Shown piece after piece: positions 37,160-46,398 of a DNA stretch of 64,000 bases (positions are counted from its first letter, which is position 1; the number at the start of each line of letters is the position of its first letter). A program made the translations under genes and the position numbers. The notes below the pieces were generated by a model, which saw only the letters and a program-made list of their open reading frames with translations, had not been told where the DNA came from and did not search any database. Origin of the DNA: Amycolatopsis sp. cg9 (lineage in GTDB: Bacteria > Actinomycetota > Actinomycetes > Mycobacteriales > Pseudonocardiaceae). The stretch covers positions 4,650,001-4,714,000 of the forward strand of contig NZ_CP166850.1 of the NCBI RefSeq assembly GCF_041346945.1, given 5' to 3'.

Positions 37160-38731
37160 GTGTTCGACACCCTCTCCGATCGGCTCACCGCCGCCCTGCA
37201 GACGCTCACGCGCAAGGGCAGGCTGTCCGACGCCGACATCGACGCCACCGCGCGCGAGATCCGCATCGCGCTGCTGGAGGCCGACGTCGCCCTCGGCGTG
37301 GTCAAGACCTTCATCGCGAAGATCAAGGAGCGGGCGAAGGGCGCCGAGGTCTCGCAGGCGCTCAACCCCGCGCAGCAGGTCGTCAAGATCGTCAACGAGG
37401 AGCTCGTCGCGATCCTCGGCGGCGAGACGCGCCGGCTCAACCTGGCCAAGACGCCGCCGACCGTGATCATGCTGGCGGGCCTGCAGGGTGCCGGTAAGAC
37501 GACCCTCGCCGGCAAGCTCGCGCTGTGGCTGAAGAAGCAGGGCCACGCGCCGATGCTGGTCGCCTGCGACCTCCAGCGCCCGAACGCCGTCACGCAGCTG
37601 CAGGTCGTCGGCGAGCGCGCCGGGGTCACAGTCTTCGCGCCACATCCGGGCGCGACAGCGACCGGTGCATCAGCACAGCCCGGCAACGGTGTCGGCGACC
37701 CGGTCGACGTCGCCCGCCGCGCCATCGCCGAGGCCAAGCACGCGCAGCACGACGTCGTCGTGGTCGACACCGCGGGCCGCCTGGGCGTCGACGAAGAGCT
37801 GATGAAGCAGGCCGCGGACATCCGCGACGCGGTCGAGCCGGACGAGGTCCTGTTCGTCGTCGACGCGATGATCGGCCAGGACGCCGTGACCACGGCCGAG
37901 GCGTTCCGCGACGGCGTCGGCTTCAGCGGCGTCGTGCTCACCAAGCTCGACGGCGACGCCCGCGGTGGTGCCGCGCTGAGCGTCCGCGAGGTCACCGGCC
38001 AGCCGATCCTCTTCGCCTCGAACGGCGAGAAGCTCGAGGACTTCGACACCTTCCACCCGGACCGGATGGCGTCGCGCATCCTCGGCATGGGTGACGTCCT
38101 GACCCTGATCGAGCAGGCCGAGCAGGCCTTCGACCAGAACCAGGCCGAGAAGGCCGCGGCGAAGCTGTCCAGCGGCCAGCTCACCCTCGAGGACTTCCTC
38201 GAGCAGATGCTCGCGGTCCGCAAGATGGGCCCGATCGGCAACCTGCTCGGCATGCTCCCGGGCGCCGGTCAGATGAAGGACCAGCTCGCCCAGGTCGACG
38301 ACAAGCACCTGGACAAGCTGCAGGCGATCATCCGGGGCATGACCCCGGCCGAGCGCGACGACCCCAAGATGATCAACGGCTCGCGCCGGCTGCGCATCGC
38401 CAACGGCTCCGGCGTCACCGTCCGTGAGGTCAACGACCTGGTCAACCGGTTCTTCGAGGCTCGCAAGATGATGGCGCAGATGGCCGGCCGGTTCGGCTTC
38501 GGCGGCGGGGGCGGCAGCTCGAAGCGCAAGGGCAAGAAGGGCAAGAAGGGCGGGCGCGGCCCGACCCAGCCCAAGGTCCGCGGCGGCTTCCCCGGCGGCA
38601 TGCCGATGCTGCCCCCGGGCGGGCAGATGCCGGGCGGCATGCCCGACCTGTCGCAGCTGGGCGGCATGAACGACGTCCCGGGCTTCGACCCGTCGAAGTT
38701 CAAGCTGCCGAAGAACCCCAAGGACAATTGA
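37160..38731 (+). CDS. ffh: Signal recognition particle protein Ffh
   Basis: A 523-residue SRP54 GTPase that binds signal sequences of nascent membrane proteins. N domain at 1-85; G domain with GLQGAGKTT, DTAGRLG and TKLDGDARGG; Met-rich M domain with LGMLPG and NGSRRLRIANGSG; a Gly/Lys/Pro-rich tail. An insert rich in Ala/Gly (PHPGATATGASAQPGNG) in the G domain is typical of actinobacteria. GTG 37160 (VFDTLSDRL) is the standard start. The stop overlaps the next gene by TTGA. Confidence 0.97.
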   Translation: MFDTLSDRLTAALQTLTRKGRLSDADIDATAREIRIALLEADVALGVVKTFIAKIKERAKGAEVSQALNPAQQVVKIVNEELVAILGGETRRLNLAKTPPTVIMLAGLQGAGKTTLAGKLALWLKKQGHAPMLVACDLQRPNAVTQLQVVGERAGVTVFAPHPGATATGASAQPGNGVGDPVDVARRAIAEAKHAQHDVVVVDTAGRLGVDEELMKQAADIRDAVEPDEVLFVVDAMIGQDAVTTAEAFRDGVGFSGVVLTKLDGDARGGAALSVREVTGQPILFASNGEKLEDFDTFHPDRMASRILGMGDVLTLIEQAEQAFDQNQAEKAAAKLSSGQLTLEDFLEQMLAVRKMGPIGNLLGMLPGAGQMKDQLAQVDDKHLDKLQAIIRGMTPAERDDPKMINGSRRLRIANGSGVTVREVNDLVNRFFEARKMMAQMAGRFGFGGGGGSSKRKGKKGKKGGRGPTQPKVRGGFPGGMPMLPPGGQMPGGMPDLSQLGGMNDVPGFDPSKFKLPKNPKDN

Positions 38732-39804
38732 GCACCGCGCTGCACGCCGCCGGGGTGGTCCTGCCCGGCGGCGAGTCCCGCGAACTCTGGATCACCGGCG
38801 GCCGGATCTCGTTCGAGCCGGTACCGGACGCCGAGTCGCTGGGCCGGGACGTCTTCCTCGTGCCAGGGCTGGTCGACGCGCACTGCCACCCCGGCATCGG
38901 CGTCGGCGGGCCGGTCTCGCTCGAAGAGGCGACCGAGCAGGCCCTGCAGGACCGTGCGGCGGGCACGCTGCTCATCCGCGACTGCGGGCTGCCGATCGAC
39001 GTCCGGCCCCTGCAGCGGCGCGCCGACCTGCCGACGATCATCCGCGCCGGGCAGCACCTCGCGCTGACCAAGCGGTACATCCCCGGCCTGGGCATCGAGC
39101 TGGACGACCCCGCGCAGCTGCCCGGCGCGGTCGCCGAGCAGGCGCGGGACGGCGACGGCTGGGTCAAGCTCGTCGGCGACTGGATCGACCGCGGCGTCGG
39201 CGACCTCGCGCCGCTGTGGCCGGACGACGTCCTCGCCGAAGCCGTCGAGGTGGCGCACGAGCACGGCGCCCGCGTCACCGCGCACGTGTTCGGCGAAGCG
39301 GCGCTGCCCGGGCTGATCGCGTCGGGCATCGACTGCCTCGAACACGGCACCGGCCTGAGCGCCGACCAGCTCGCCGAGCTGGCGCGCCACGACGTCGCCC
39401 TGGTGCCGACGCTCATCAACATCGACAACTTCCCGGGCATCGCGGACAAGGCGGGCAAGTACCCGGTGTACGCGGACCACATGCGGGCGCTGCACGCCGG
39501 CGTCGGCGAGATGGTCGCGACGGCGATCGAAGCGGGCGTACGCGTCTTCGCGGGCAGTGACGCCGGCGGCATGGTCGAGCACGGCAGGCTCGTCGACGAG
39601 ATCGAGGCGCTGCACCGCGCGGGCATGACCCGCGAGCAGGCGCTCGCGAGCGCGTCCTGGGCGGCCCGCGACTGGCTCGGCCACCCCGGCATCGCCGACG
39701 GCGCCCCGGCCGACCTGCTCGTCTACCCGAGCGATCCGCGCGACGACCTGGGCGTCCTGCGGCATCCCTCGCACGTCGTGCTCGGCGGCGTCGTCTACGC
39801 GTAG
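38728..39804 (+). CDS. Amidohydrolase-family protein
   Basis: A 358-residue metal-dependent hydrolase: VPGLVDAHCHPG (HxH), a central VKLVGDW with a possible carboxylated Lys, VTAHVFGE, DCLEHGTGL and FAGSDAGG for the metal Asp. It resembles imidazolonepropionase/prolidase-type amidohydrolases; substrate unknown. Its TTG start overlaps the ffh stop by 4 bases, with AAGGA just upstream. An amidohydrolase next to ffh also occurs in mycobacteria, as I recall. Confidence 0.85.
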   Translation: MSTALHAAGVVLPGGESRELWITGGRISFEPVPDAESLGRDVFLVPGLVDAHCHPGIGVGGPVSLEEATEQALQDRAAGTLLIRDCGLPIDVRPLQRRADLPTIIRAGQHLALTKRYIPGLGIELDDPAQLPGAVAEQARDGDGWVKLVGDWIDRGVGDLAPLWPDDVLAEAVEVAHEHGARVTAHVFGEAALPGLIASGIDCLEHGTGLSADQLAELARHDVALVPTLINIDNFPGIADKAGKYPVYADHMRALHAGVGEMVATAIEAGVRVFAGSDAGGMVEHGRLVDEIEALHRAGMTREQALASASWAARDWLGHPGIADGAPADLLVYPSDPRDDLGVLRHPSHVVLGGVVYA

Positions 39805-39836
39805 ACCCCGCTGTTTTCCTTGCGGGGTCGGCACTT

Positions 39837-39842
39837 TAGCGT
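39837..39842 (+). promoter_or_regulatory. Leaderless -10 box before first CPBP gene
   Basis: TAGCGT followed by 7 bases and the GTG at 39850, the leaderless pattern. The -35 is not recognisable. Confidence 0.4.
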
Positions 39843-39849
39843 GGGGAGC

Positions 39850-40575
39850 GTGACGGACGACGACGGCGCACGGCGCGTACTGGGAGCGCACTGGTGTTTC
39901 GTGGCGTTCATCGCGGGGATCGCGGGCTACTACCTCATCAACCTGATCATCGCCGCGGCGGTGAACCGCAACGTCGGCGAGTTCGACCCCCTCGAGCTGC
40001 ACGACATCGGCCCGCTCCTGCTCCTCGCCTTCGTGCCCAACCTCCTGCTCGGCCTCGGCCCGGCGGTCGGCTCGTGGCGGTGGGGCCAGGGGCTGCGCGC
40101 CGACTTCGGGCTCAAACCGACCTGGCGCGACGTCCGCATCGGCCTGGCCTGCGGGGTGCTCGCGCTGGTCGTCGGCTACGGGCTCAACCTGGTGCTGATC
40201 GCGGTCTACGGCGCCGACGACGCCTCCGACAGCCCGCTGACCGACCTCGCCGACACCTTCGACGGCGACACCGTGTGGCTGGTGCTGGCCGCGGTGATCG
40301 TCATCGCCGGCGCCCCGATCACCGAAGAACTGCTGGTCCGCGGCACGCTCTGGAACGCGCTGGCCTTCCACAAAGTCCCGCCGTGGGTGGTGCTCCTGCT
40401 GACGTCGGTGGTGTTCGCCCAGCTCCACGGCGAGCCGACCCGTACGCTCGCGCTGATCGGCCAGGGCATCGCGATCGGGCTCGCCCGGCACCTGTCGGGC
40501 CGGGTCAGCGCCGGCGTGATCGCCCACGCCGCCAACAACCTCCCGCCCGCCGTGCTGCTGTTCGTCGCGCACTGA
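39850..40575 (+). CDS. CPBP-family intramembrane metalloprotease
   Basis: A 241-residue membrane protein with about seven spans and the CPBP (CAAX protease/bacteriocin-processing) motifs: ITEELLVRG (EExxxR), FAQLHGEPTR (FxxxH) and a final HAANNL. Proteases of this class cut within the membrane; some serve bacteriocin self-immunity or processing. GTG 39850 is probably leaderless. A second CPBP gene follows on the same strand. Confidence 0.85.
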   Translation: MTDDDGARRVLGAHWCFVAFIAGIAGYYLINLIIAAAVNRNVGEFDPLELHDIGPLLLLAFVPNLLLGLGPAVGSWRWGQGLRADFGLKPTWRDVRIGLACGVLALVVGYGLNLVLIAVYGADDASDSPLTDLADTFDGDTVWLVLAAVIVIAGAPITEELLVRGTLWNALAFHKVPPWVVLLLTSVVFAQLHGEPTRTLALIGQGIAIGLARHLSGRVSAGVIAHAANNLPPAVLLFVAH

Positions 40576-40675
40576 ACGTTGCGAACATCGATGGACAGTA
40601 GTCGGACGGATACTGTGTGATCACCTCCCGGCGGCTAGGCTCGAGGCAGGAGCCGAGCGACGCGGAGGGCAAGGC

Positions 40676-41470
40676 GTGACCACTTCCCAGCCCCGGGACC
40701 CGGCTGCCGACGCCACGCCCCTGCCCGAACCGGACGAGCCCGTCTTCCTGCCGGCCGCGCCGCGGCACCGGTGGGGGTTCGGTGCCTTCCTGCTCGTCGA
40801 AGCCGTCCTGCTGGCCACCGCCGCGTTCGTGTCCGTGCTGGTCGGGGACACCGGGCCGGGTCCGCTGCCGATGCGTGTCGTCCTGCTCGGCACCATGCTG
40901 CCGACGATGATCGCCGCGGGTGTCGCGGTGCTGATCACGTACGTGCGCGGGAACGGGCCCGTCGCCGACTTCAAGATCGAGTGGCGCTGGGCCGACGTGA
41001 AGACCGGCTTCCGGTACGGCTGCGTCGGGCTCGTCTTCACCACGATCGCCGCCTACCTCTGGACGCGGCTGGTCGGCGACGCCAACGCGACGTCGGCGAT
41101 CAGCGCGCTGGTCGAGGACCGCCGGATGTCGGTCTCGGCGGCCGTCGTGATGTTCGTCTACCTCTGGCTGCTCGGCCCGATCTGCGAGGAGATCATCTAC
41201 CGCGGCCTGCTGTGGGGCGCGGCCGAGCAACTGCAGTGGCGCAGCGAGCGCTGGGGCCGCGTCGCCGCCTTCCTGCTGTCCACGGCGGTGTTCGCGGCGA
41301 GCCACCTCGAGCCGCTGCGGACGACGTTGCTGCTGGTCATCGCGGTTCCGATCGGCCTGGCGCGGCTGGTCACCGGACGGCTGCCCGCCAGCATCGTCGC
41401 GCACCAGGTCAACAACTTCCTCCCGGCGCTCACCATCCTGCTCGGCGCGCTCGGCGTGGCCTCTTTCTGA
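40676..41470 (+). CDS. CPBP-family intramembrane metalloprotease (second copy)
   Basis: A 264-residue paralogue of the upstream gene, with a 25-residue acidic/Pro-rich leader, seven or so spans, and motifs ICEEIIYRGLL (EExxxR), FAASHLEPLR (H) and HQVNNFLPAL. GTG 40676 has GGAGGG and AAGG upstream; TAGGCT at 40636-40641 is a likely -10. The pair stands just before the rpsP operon. Substrate unknown. Confidence 0.87.
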   Translation: MTTSQPRDPAADATPLPEPDEPVFLPAAPRHRWGFGAFLLVEAVLLATAAFVSVLVGDTGPGPLPMRVVLLGTMLPTMIAAGVAVLITYVRGNGPVADFKIEWRWADVKTGFRYGCVGLVFTTIAAYLWTRLVGDANATSAISALVEDRRMSVSAAVVMFVYLWLLGPICEEIIYRGLLWGAAEQLQWRSERWGRVAAFLLSTAVFAASHLEPLRTTLLLVIAVPIGLARLVTGRLPASIVAHQVNNFLPALTILLGALGVASF

Positions 41471-41641
41471 GCCTCTTTCCGGGGCCGCGGCAGCCGTCTG
41501 GCAGAATGGGTCACTGCCTGCTTCCGCCGGACCCTCTCACCGTGCGAAAGCTCCTGACCTTCGGGTGCCCGCGTCCGTGTCCCCACTCGGCCCGCGTGCG
41601 CCCAGCCCAGCACCAGAGAGATTCGAGGAGAACCCACACCC

Positions 41642-42085
41642 GTGGCCGTCAAGATCAAGCTGCAGCGCCTCGGCAAGATCCGTGCGCCGTACTACCGCAT
41701 CATCGTCGCCGACGCGCGCACCCGCCGGGACGGCAAGGCCATCGAGACGATCGGCAAGTACCACCCGAAGGAAGAGCCGAGCCTGATCGAGGTCGTCTCC
41801 GAGCGCGCCCAGTACTGGCTGGGTGTCGGCGCGCAGCCGACCGAGCCGGTCCAGCGCCTGCTGGAGATCACCGGTGACTGGCAGAAGTTCAAGGGCCTGC
41901 CGGGCGCCGAGGGCACCCTGAAGGTGGCCGAGCCGAAGCCGTCGAAGCAGGACCTGTTCAACGCGGCCCTGGCCGCCGCCGGCGAGGAGCCCTCCACCGA
42001 GGCCACCACGCCGAAGAAGAAGTCGACCCCGAAGAAGGCCGAGGCCGAGAAGGCCGAAGCCACCGAGGGTGAGAAGGCCGAGTGA
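41642..42085 (+). CDS. rpsP: Ribosomal protein bS16
   Basis: A 147-residue S16 of the small subunit: [26 protein letters not shown] at the start is diagnostic. The core ends near residue 90 and is followed by an actinobacterial Lys/Ala/Glu tail ([18 protein letters not shown]). GTG at 41642 has GAGGAG 12 bases upstream. The 170-bp region before it holds the likely promoter and leader; I see no clear riboregulator there. It opens the rpsP-khpA-rimM-trmD operon; its stop overlaps khpA (GTGA). Confidence 0.97.
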   Translation: MAVKIKLQRLGKIRAPYYRIIVADARTRRDGKAIETIGKYHPKEEPSLIEVVSERAQYWLGVGAQPTEPVQRLLEITGDWQKFKGLPGAEGTLKVAEPKPSKQDLFNAALAAAGEEPSTEATTPKKKSTPKKAEAEKAEATEGEKAE

Positions 42086-42321
42086 GCTTTCTGGCTGACT
42101 CCCTCGAGCACCTGGTGCGCGGGATCGTCGACAACCCGGACGAGGTCCGGGTCGAGCTGCTGACCACTCGCCGTGGCCGGACGCTCGAGGTGCACGTGCA
42201 CCCCGACGACCTCGGCAAGGTGATCGGCCGGGGTGGTCGCACGGCGACCGCCCTGCGCACCGTCATGGGCGGCATCGGTGGCCGCGGCGTCCGCGTCGAC
42301 GTCGTCGACACCGACCGCTGA
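42082..42321 (+). CDS. khpA: KH-domain RNA-binding protein KhpA
   Basis: A 79-residue type II KH protein with the GxxG loop in [19 protein letters not shown]. KhpA, often with KhpB, binds RNAs linked to cell division and ribosome work. It is always between rpsP and rimM in actinobacteria and many firmicutes. GTG overlaps the rpsP stop by 4 bases; rimM begins 21 bases downstream. Confidence 0.95.
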   Translation: MSFLADSLEHLVRGIVDNPDEVRVELLTTRRGRTLEVHVHPDDLGKVIGRGGRTATALRTVMGGIGGRGVRVDVVDTDR

Positions 42322-42342
42322 GCCTTTTCGGAAACGGTCAGG

Positions 42343-42855
42343 ATGGACGTCGTAGTCGGCCGCATCGCCAAGGCGCACGGAATCCGCGGGGAACTCGCGG
42401 TGGACGTGCGCACGGACTCGCCGGACGAGCGGTTCCGCGTCGGTGCGGCCGTGACGACGAAGCTGCGTGACGGCAGCAAAAGGGAACTCACCATCGCAGC
42501 CGCCCGCGAACACAGCGGGCGGCTGCTGGTGCGTTTCGAGGAGGTCCTGACCCGCGACGTCGCCGAGACGCTGCGGGGCGCCCTCCTGCTCGCCGACACC
42601 GACACGCTGCCGCCCACCACCGACCCGGACGAGTTCTACGACCACGAGCTGGCCGGCCTGCGGGCCGAGCTGACCGACGGCACGGTCGTCGGCAAGGTCG
42701 TCGAGGTCGTCCACTCGCCCGCGGGCGAGCTGCTGGAAATCGACGTCGAGGGCCGCGAGGTGCTGGTGCCCTTCGTCCGCGCGATCGTCCCCACCGTGGA
42801 CGTCGCCGGCGGCCGGGTCGTGCTCGACCCGCCGGAAGGGCTCCTGGACGCCTGA
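42343..42855 (+). CDS. rimM: Ribosome maturation factor RimM
   Basis: A 170-residue 30S maturation factor: [28 protein letters not shown] is the RimM N-terminal barrel, and [13 protein letters not shown] starts the PRC-barrel, ending with [18 protein letters not shown]. It binds S19 and helps assemble the 30S head. TrmD starts 1 base after its stop, a fixed pairing. Confidence 0.96.
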   Translation: MDVVVGRIAKAHGIRGELAVDVRTDSPDERFRVGAAVTTKLRDGSKRELTIAAAREHSGRLLVRFEEVLTRDVAETLRGALLLADTDTLPPTTDPDEFYDHELAGLRAELTDGTVVGKVVEVVHSPAGELLEIDVEGREVLVPFVRAIVPTVDVAGGRVVLDPPEGLLDA

Positions 42856-42856
42856 A

Positions 42857-43603
42857 ATGCGGATCGACGTCGTCACGATCTTCCCCGAATACCTCGACCC
42901 GCTGCGCGCCGCGCTGCTGGGCCGGGCGATCGACCGCGGCCTCATCGAGGTCGGCGTGCACGACCTGCGCGACTGGACCCACGACGTGCACCGCGCGGTC
43001 GACGACGCCCCGTACGGCGGCGGTCCCGGCATGGTCATGAAGCCGCAGATCTGGGGCCCGGCGCTGGACGACGTCTGCCGTCCGGAGACGCGGCTGGTCG
43101 TGCCGACGCCGGCGGGCCGGCCGTTCACCCAGGACCTGGCGCACGAGTACGCCTCGGAAAAGCACCTGGTGTTCGCCTGCGGCCGGTACGAGGGCATCGA
43201 CCAGCGCGTCGTCGACGACGCGGCCCGCCGGATGCCGGTCGACGAGGTGTCGATCGGCGACTACGTCCTGGTCGGCGGCGAGGCGGCGGTGCTGGTCATC
43301 GTCGAGGCCGTCGTCCGGCTGCTGCCCGGGGTGCTCGGCAACGCGCGTTCGGCCGCCGAGGACTCGTTCTCCGACGGCCTCCTCGAAGGGCCCAGCTACA
43401 CGCGCCCCGAGGTGTGGCGGGAGCTGGCCGTGCCGGACGTGCTGCGCTCCGGGAACCACGCGCTGATCGACCGCTGGCGGCGCGACCAGGCGCTCGAGCG
43501 CACCGCCCGGCGCCGCCCCGATCTCCTGGCGGCGCTGCCGGAAGGTAGTCTCGACAAGCACGATCGCGGGGTCCTCCAGGGCTTGGACCCCGAGCAGGCC
43601 TAG
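42857..43603 (+). CDS. trmD: tRNA (guanine37-N1)-methyltransferase TrmD
   Basis: A 248-residue SPOUT methyltransferase that makes m1G37 in tRNA and so prevents frameshifts. It has [16 protein letters not shown], the knot with [27 protein letters not shown] and the C-terminal [11 protein letters not shown]. Sequence is complete. It closes the rpsP operon; rplS follows after 166 bp with its own likely promoter. Confidence 0.97.
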   Translation: MRIDVVTIFPEYLDPLRAALLGRAIDRGLIEVGVHDLRDWTHDVHRAVDDAPYGGGPGMVMKPQIWGPALDDVCRPETRLVVPTPAGRPFTQDLAHEYASEKHLVFACGRYEGIDQRVVDDAARRMPVDEVSIGDYVLVGGEAAVLVIVEAVVRLLPGVLGNARSAAEDSFSDGLLEGPSYTRPEVWRELAVPDVLRSGNHALIDRWRRDQALERTARRRPDLLAALPEGSLDKHDRGVLQGLDPEQA

Positions 43604-43609
43604 GGCCGG

Positions 43610-43640
43610 TTGCTCGACCGGTGCCGGCGTCTGCGATACT
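43610..43640 (+). promoter_or_regulatory. Possible rplS promoter
   Basis: TTGCTC (43610-43615) and GATACT (43635-43640) are 19 bases apart, slightly wide. A second possible -35, TTGACA, lies at 43640-43645 but has no -10 partner at the right distance. The rplS leader would be about 120 bases. Confidence 0.3.
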
Positions 43641-43769
43641 TGACAGGTTGGCGTGAGTGGACCTCGTCGTCCGCGAGCCCGCCAGCAGCCCCCCGGGTCG
43701 CCCGCAGCGGCACCGTTGCGCGCCTGGGGACGTGTACGCAAGCCATACGAAGACGAGGACGGACCACCG

Positions 43770-44138
43770 ATGAACACCCTGGACGCGCTGGACAAGCAGT
43801 CGCTGCGTTCCGACATCCCGGACTTCCGCCCGGGCGACACGCTCAAGGTGCACGTCCGCGTCATCGAGGGCAACCGCGAGCGCAACCAGGTCTTCCAGGG
43901 CGTCGTGATCCGCCGTCAGGGCGGCGGCATCCGGGAGACCTTCACCGTCCGCAAGGTCTCCTTCGGCGTCGGCGTGGAGCGCACCTTCCCGGTGCACTCG
44001 CCGAACATCGCCGAGGTCGAGGTGCACAAGCGCGGTGACGTGCGGCGCGCGAAGCTCTACTACCTGCGCGACCTCCGCGGCAAGAAGGCCAAGATCAAGG
44101 AGCGCCGCGAGAACCGCGAGACGGCCTCGGCTAACTGA
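43770..44138 (+). CDS. rplS: Ribosomal protein bL19
   Basis: A 122-residue L19 at the subunit interface: [45 protein letters not shown], and [24 protein letters not shown] 43770 (MNTLDALDK) is the family start; the longer frame upstream is leader sequence. It is followed by lepB after 31 bases, as in mycobacteria. Confidence 0.97.
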   Translation: MNTLDALDKQSLRSDIPDFRPGDTLKVHVRVIEGNRERNQVFQGVVIRRQGGGIRETFTVRKVSFGVGVERTFPVHSPNIAEVEVHKRGDVRRAKLYYLRDLRGKKAKIKERRENRETASAN

Positions 44139-44157
44139 GTCACAACCCGGTTACCGG

Positions 44158-44163
44158 TAGCCT
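44158..44163 (+). promoter_or_regulatory. Leaderless -10 box before lepB
   Basis: TAGCCT, then 6 bases, then the GTG start of lepB at 44170. There is no Shine-Dalgarno between them, in keeping with a leaderless message. Confidence 0.5.
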
Positions 44164-44169
44164 GACGAC

Positions 44170-45096
44170 GTGGCCGAACCCGTGTCCCAGAACGCTCCCG
44201 AGGATGACCCCGATCGCTCCGAAGAGGACAAGCCGCGGCTGTCCCGTTCCGAGGAGCGCGGGGGATCCCGCCGGCGGCGAGCCAAGCCCGCCAAGAAACG
44301 GTCGTTCTGGAAGGAACTGCCGATCCTGCTCGTGATTGCCTTGGTGCTCACGATCCTGATCCAGACATTCCTCGCGAAAGTCTTCATGATCCCTTCGGGG
44401 TCCATGGAGGCCACGCTGCACGGGTGTCCCGGCTGCCACGGTGACCGGATCCTCGTCGACCGCGTCACCTACGACTTCACCGAGCCCGCCCCGGGTGACG
44501 TGATCGTGTTCAAGGGCCCGCCGGCCTGGATCAACAACGAGATCGCGCCGCAGGAATCCGGCAACATCGTCGTCCGCGCGATCCAGGGGCTCGGCTCGCT
44601 GGTCGGGTTCGCCCCGCCGGACGAGCGCGACTTCGTCAAGCGGGTGATCGCGGTCGGCGGCCAGACCGTCCAGTGCTGCGACTCGCAGGGCCGGATGGTC
44701 GTGGACGGCAAGTCGCTCGACGAGCCGTACATCCACTGGGAAGACCCGTCGGTCCAGGAGCAGAAGACCTTCGAGCCGGTCAAGGTGCCGGCCGGGATGG
44801 TCTGGGTCCAGGGCGACAACCGCAACAACTCCGACGACTCCCGGTTCCAGGGCGGCGGCGGCGTGAACGGCGCGGTTCCCGTGGACAACATCATCGGCAA
44901 GGCGCGGATCATCGTCCTCCCGCCGAGCCGCTGGGGCGGGATCAGCGACCACAACCCGCAGGAGTCGGCGCAGCCGGTGGCGCTCGGCGCGCCGGCGTGG
45001 CAGAGCGGGCTCCCGCTCGGCGCCGGGATCGCGGCGGCCTGGCCGACGCTGTTCCTCGGGCGCAAGCTGAAGTCCGGACTGCGCCGGAAACGCTAA
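44170..45096 (+). CDS. lepB: Signal peptidase I
   Basis: A 308-residue membrane protease that removes Sec and Tat signal peptides. After an acidic/basic cytosolic leader comes one span (about 50-69), then the catalytic Ser78 in IPSGSMEATL and Lys157 in DFVKRVIAVGG, with the box E motif WVQGDNRNNSDDSR. A second hydrophobic stretch near residues 285-298 may re-enter the membrane. GTG 44170 is probably leaderless. RnhB follows after 24 bases. Confidence 0.95.
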   Translation: MAEPVSQNAPEDDPDRSEEDKPRLSRSEERGGSRRRRAKPAKKRSFWKELPILLVIALVLTILIQTFLAKVFMIPSGSMEATLHGCPGCHGDRILVDRVTYDFTEPAPGDVIVFKGPPAWINNEIAPQESGNIVVRAIQGLGSLVGFAPPDERDFVKRVIAVGGQTVQCCDSQGRMVVDGKSLDEPYIHWEDPSVQEQKTFEPVKVPAGMVWVQGDNRNNSDDSRFQGGGGVNGAVPVDNIIGKARIIVLPPSRWGGISDHNPQESAQPVALGAPAWQSGLPLGAGIAAAWPTLFLGRKLKSGLRRKR

Positions 45097-45120
45097 CCAC
45101 CCCCGACGGGTGATCCAGCC

Positions 45121-46017
45121 TTGACTCTTCCCGTTCCCCTCACCGCGGCCGAGCCGATCCGGCCACCGCGGGCCGTGGTGCGCGGCGACCTCTTCTGGGG
45201 TCTGCAGGGCGCGCTCGACCGCCGTGGCCTCGGCCCGGTCGCCGGTGTGGACGAAGCCGGCGCCGGGGCGTGCGCGGGGCCGCTGGTGGTCGCGGCTTGC
45301 GTGCTCAAGCAGGGCGACGCGGCGAAGCTGACCGAGCTGACCGACTCCAAGCTGATGACGGCGAAGGCGCGCGACCGGGTCTACGACCTGGTCCTCGCCC
45401 GGGCCGTCGACTATTCGGTGATCGTCATCCCGACGGCGGAGGTCGACCTATACGGCATCCGGGTGATGAACCTCGAGGGCATGCGCCGGGCCGCGTCGGC
45501 GTTGCGCGTGCACCCCGGCTACATCCTCACCGACGGCTTCCGCGTCCCGGGCCTGACCGCCCCGAACACGGCGGTGATCAAGGGCGACCGCTCGGTGGCC
45601 TGCATCGCGGCCGCGTCGGTGCTGGCGAAGGTGACGCGGGACCGCATCATGGCGGGCTATCACGACGACCTGCCGCACTACGGTTTCGACGTGCACAAGG
45701 GTTACAGCACGTCGGACCATTTGGCGGCCCTGCGCGAACACGGCCCCAGCGACGTCCACCGCTGGTCTTACACGAACGTGGCCACGGTGGCGGTCAAGCA
45801 CGGCGTGCGCCCCACCAGGCCGGTCCTGCTGACGTACGCGGCCCTGGAGAAAGCCATGGAGGCCGGCACGACGGCGACCTTGTCCGCGGCTCTCGACGAA
45901 GCACTCGAGCCACAACTCAGCCTGCCGCTGCATGCCCCGGCCGCGGGTGTGGGTCACAATGAACGCTCCGCCGGCGGAGCAGCAGCACGATCCCGAGGAG
46001 GGGCGCGGATTTCATGA
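45121..46017 (+). CDS. rnhB: Ribonuclease HII
   Basis: A 298-residue RNase HII that nicks DNA at embedded ribonucleotides. Catalytic acids are present: Asp44-Glu45 in VDEAGAG, Asp in GYILTDGF and the HKGYSTSDHL segment. Notably the GRG tripeptide that reads the ribonucleotide 2'-OH is GAG here: codon 48 is GCC for Ala where Arg is usual. A TTG start at 45121 is the best choice, though with a weak ribosome site. A C-terminal tail beyond about 255 is Ala-rich. The stop overlaps the DUF2469 gene (ATGA). Confidence 0.9.
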   Translation: MTLPVPLTAAEPIRPPRAVVRGDLFWGLQGALDRRGLGPVAGVDEAGAGACAGPLVVAACVLKQGDAAKLTELTDSKLMTAKARDRVYDLVLARAVDYSVIVIPTAEVDLYGIRVMNLEGMRRAASALRVHPGYILTDGFRVPGLTAPNTAVIKGDRSVACIAAASVLAKVTRDRIMAGYHDDLPHYGFDVHKGYSTSDHLAALREHGPSDVHRWSYTNVATVAVKHGVRPTRPVLLTYAALEKAMEAGTTATLSAALDEALEPQLSLPLHAPAAGVGHNERSAGGAAARSRGGARIS

Positions 46018-46337
46018 GCGCAGAGGATCTCGAGAAGTACGAGACCGAGATGGAGCTCTCGCTGTACCGCGAGTACCGCGACATAGTGGGTCAGTTCTCG
46101 TACGTGGTGGAGACCGAGCGGCGGTTCTACCTGGCCAACGCAGTGGACGTCCAGGTCCGCGACGGCGGCGGCGAGGTGTACTTCGAGGTCCGCATGTCGG
46201 ACGCCTGGGTCTGGGACATGTACCGCCCGGCCCGCTTCGTCAAGCACGTCCGGGTCATCACGTTCAAGGACGTCAACGTGGAGGAGCTCGACAAACCCGA
46301 CCTACGCCTCCCGGAAGACGGCCCGTTCTCGGGCTGA
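46014..46337 (+). CDS. DUF2469 protein
   Basis: A 107-residue actinobacterial protein: MSAEDLEKYETEMELSLYRE, YVVETERRFYLAN, WVWDMYRPARFVK are the conserved blocks. It always follows rnhB in this phylum (Rv2901c in M. tuberculosis, from memory). Function unknown; it is acidic and soluble. ATG overlaps the rnhB stop by 4 bases. A strong terminator follows. Confidence 0.93.
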   Translation: MSAEDLEKYETEMELSLYREYRDIVGQFSYVVETERRFYLANAVDVQVRDGGGEVYFEVRMSDAWVWDMYRPARFVKHVRVITFKDVNVEELDKPDLRLPEDGPFSG

Positions 46338-46352
46338 CCCCGCTCTCGAAGG

Positions 46353-46398
46353 AACCGCGCCGCCTCACCTCCCCGGGTGAGCCGGCGCGGTTTCTTTT
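46353..46398 (+). terminator. Rho-independent terminator after DUF2469
   Basis: Left arm AACCGCGCCG...CTCACC (46353-46370) pairs with GGTGAG...CGGCGCGGTT (to 46392), followed by a T-rich run TTTCTTTT to 46398. It ends the lepB-rnhB-DUF2469 unit. Confidence 0.85.

Noticed and set aside
38269..40572. 767-residue minus-strand frame opposite ffh, the amidohydrolase and CPBP genes
   Set aside because: Shadow frame: low-complexity Arg/Gln/Val/Asp composition and no recognisable domain, while the plus-strand genes have clear families.
43639..43645. TTGACA as the rplS -35 box
   Set aside because: No TANNNT-type -10 is found 16-19 bases downstream.
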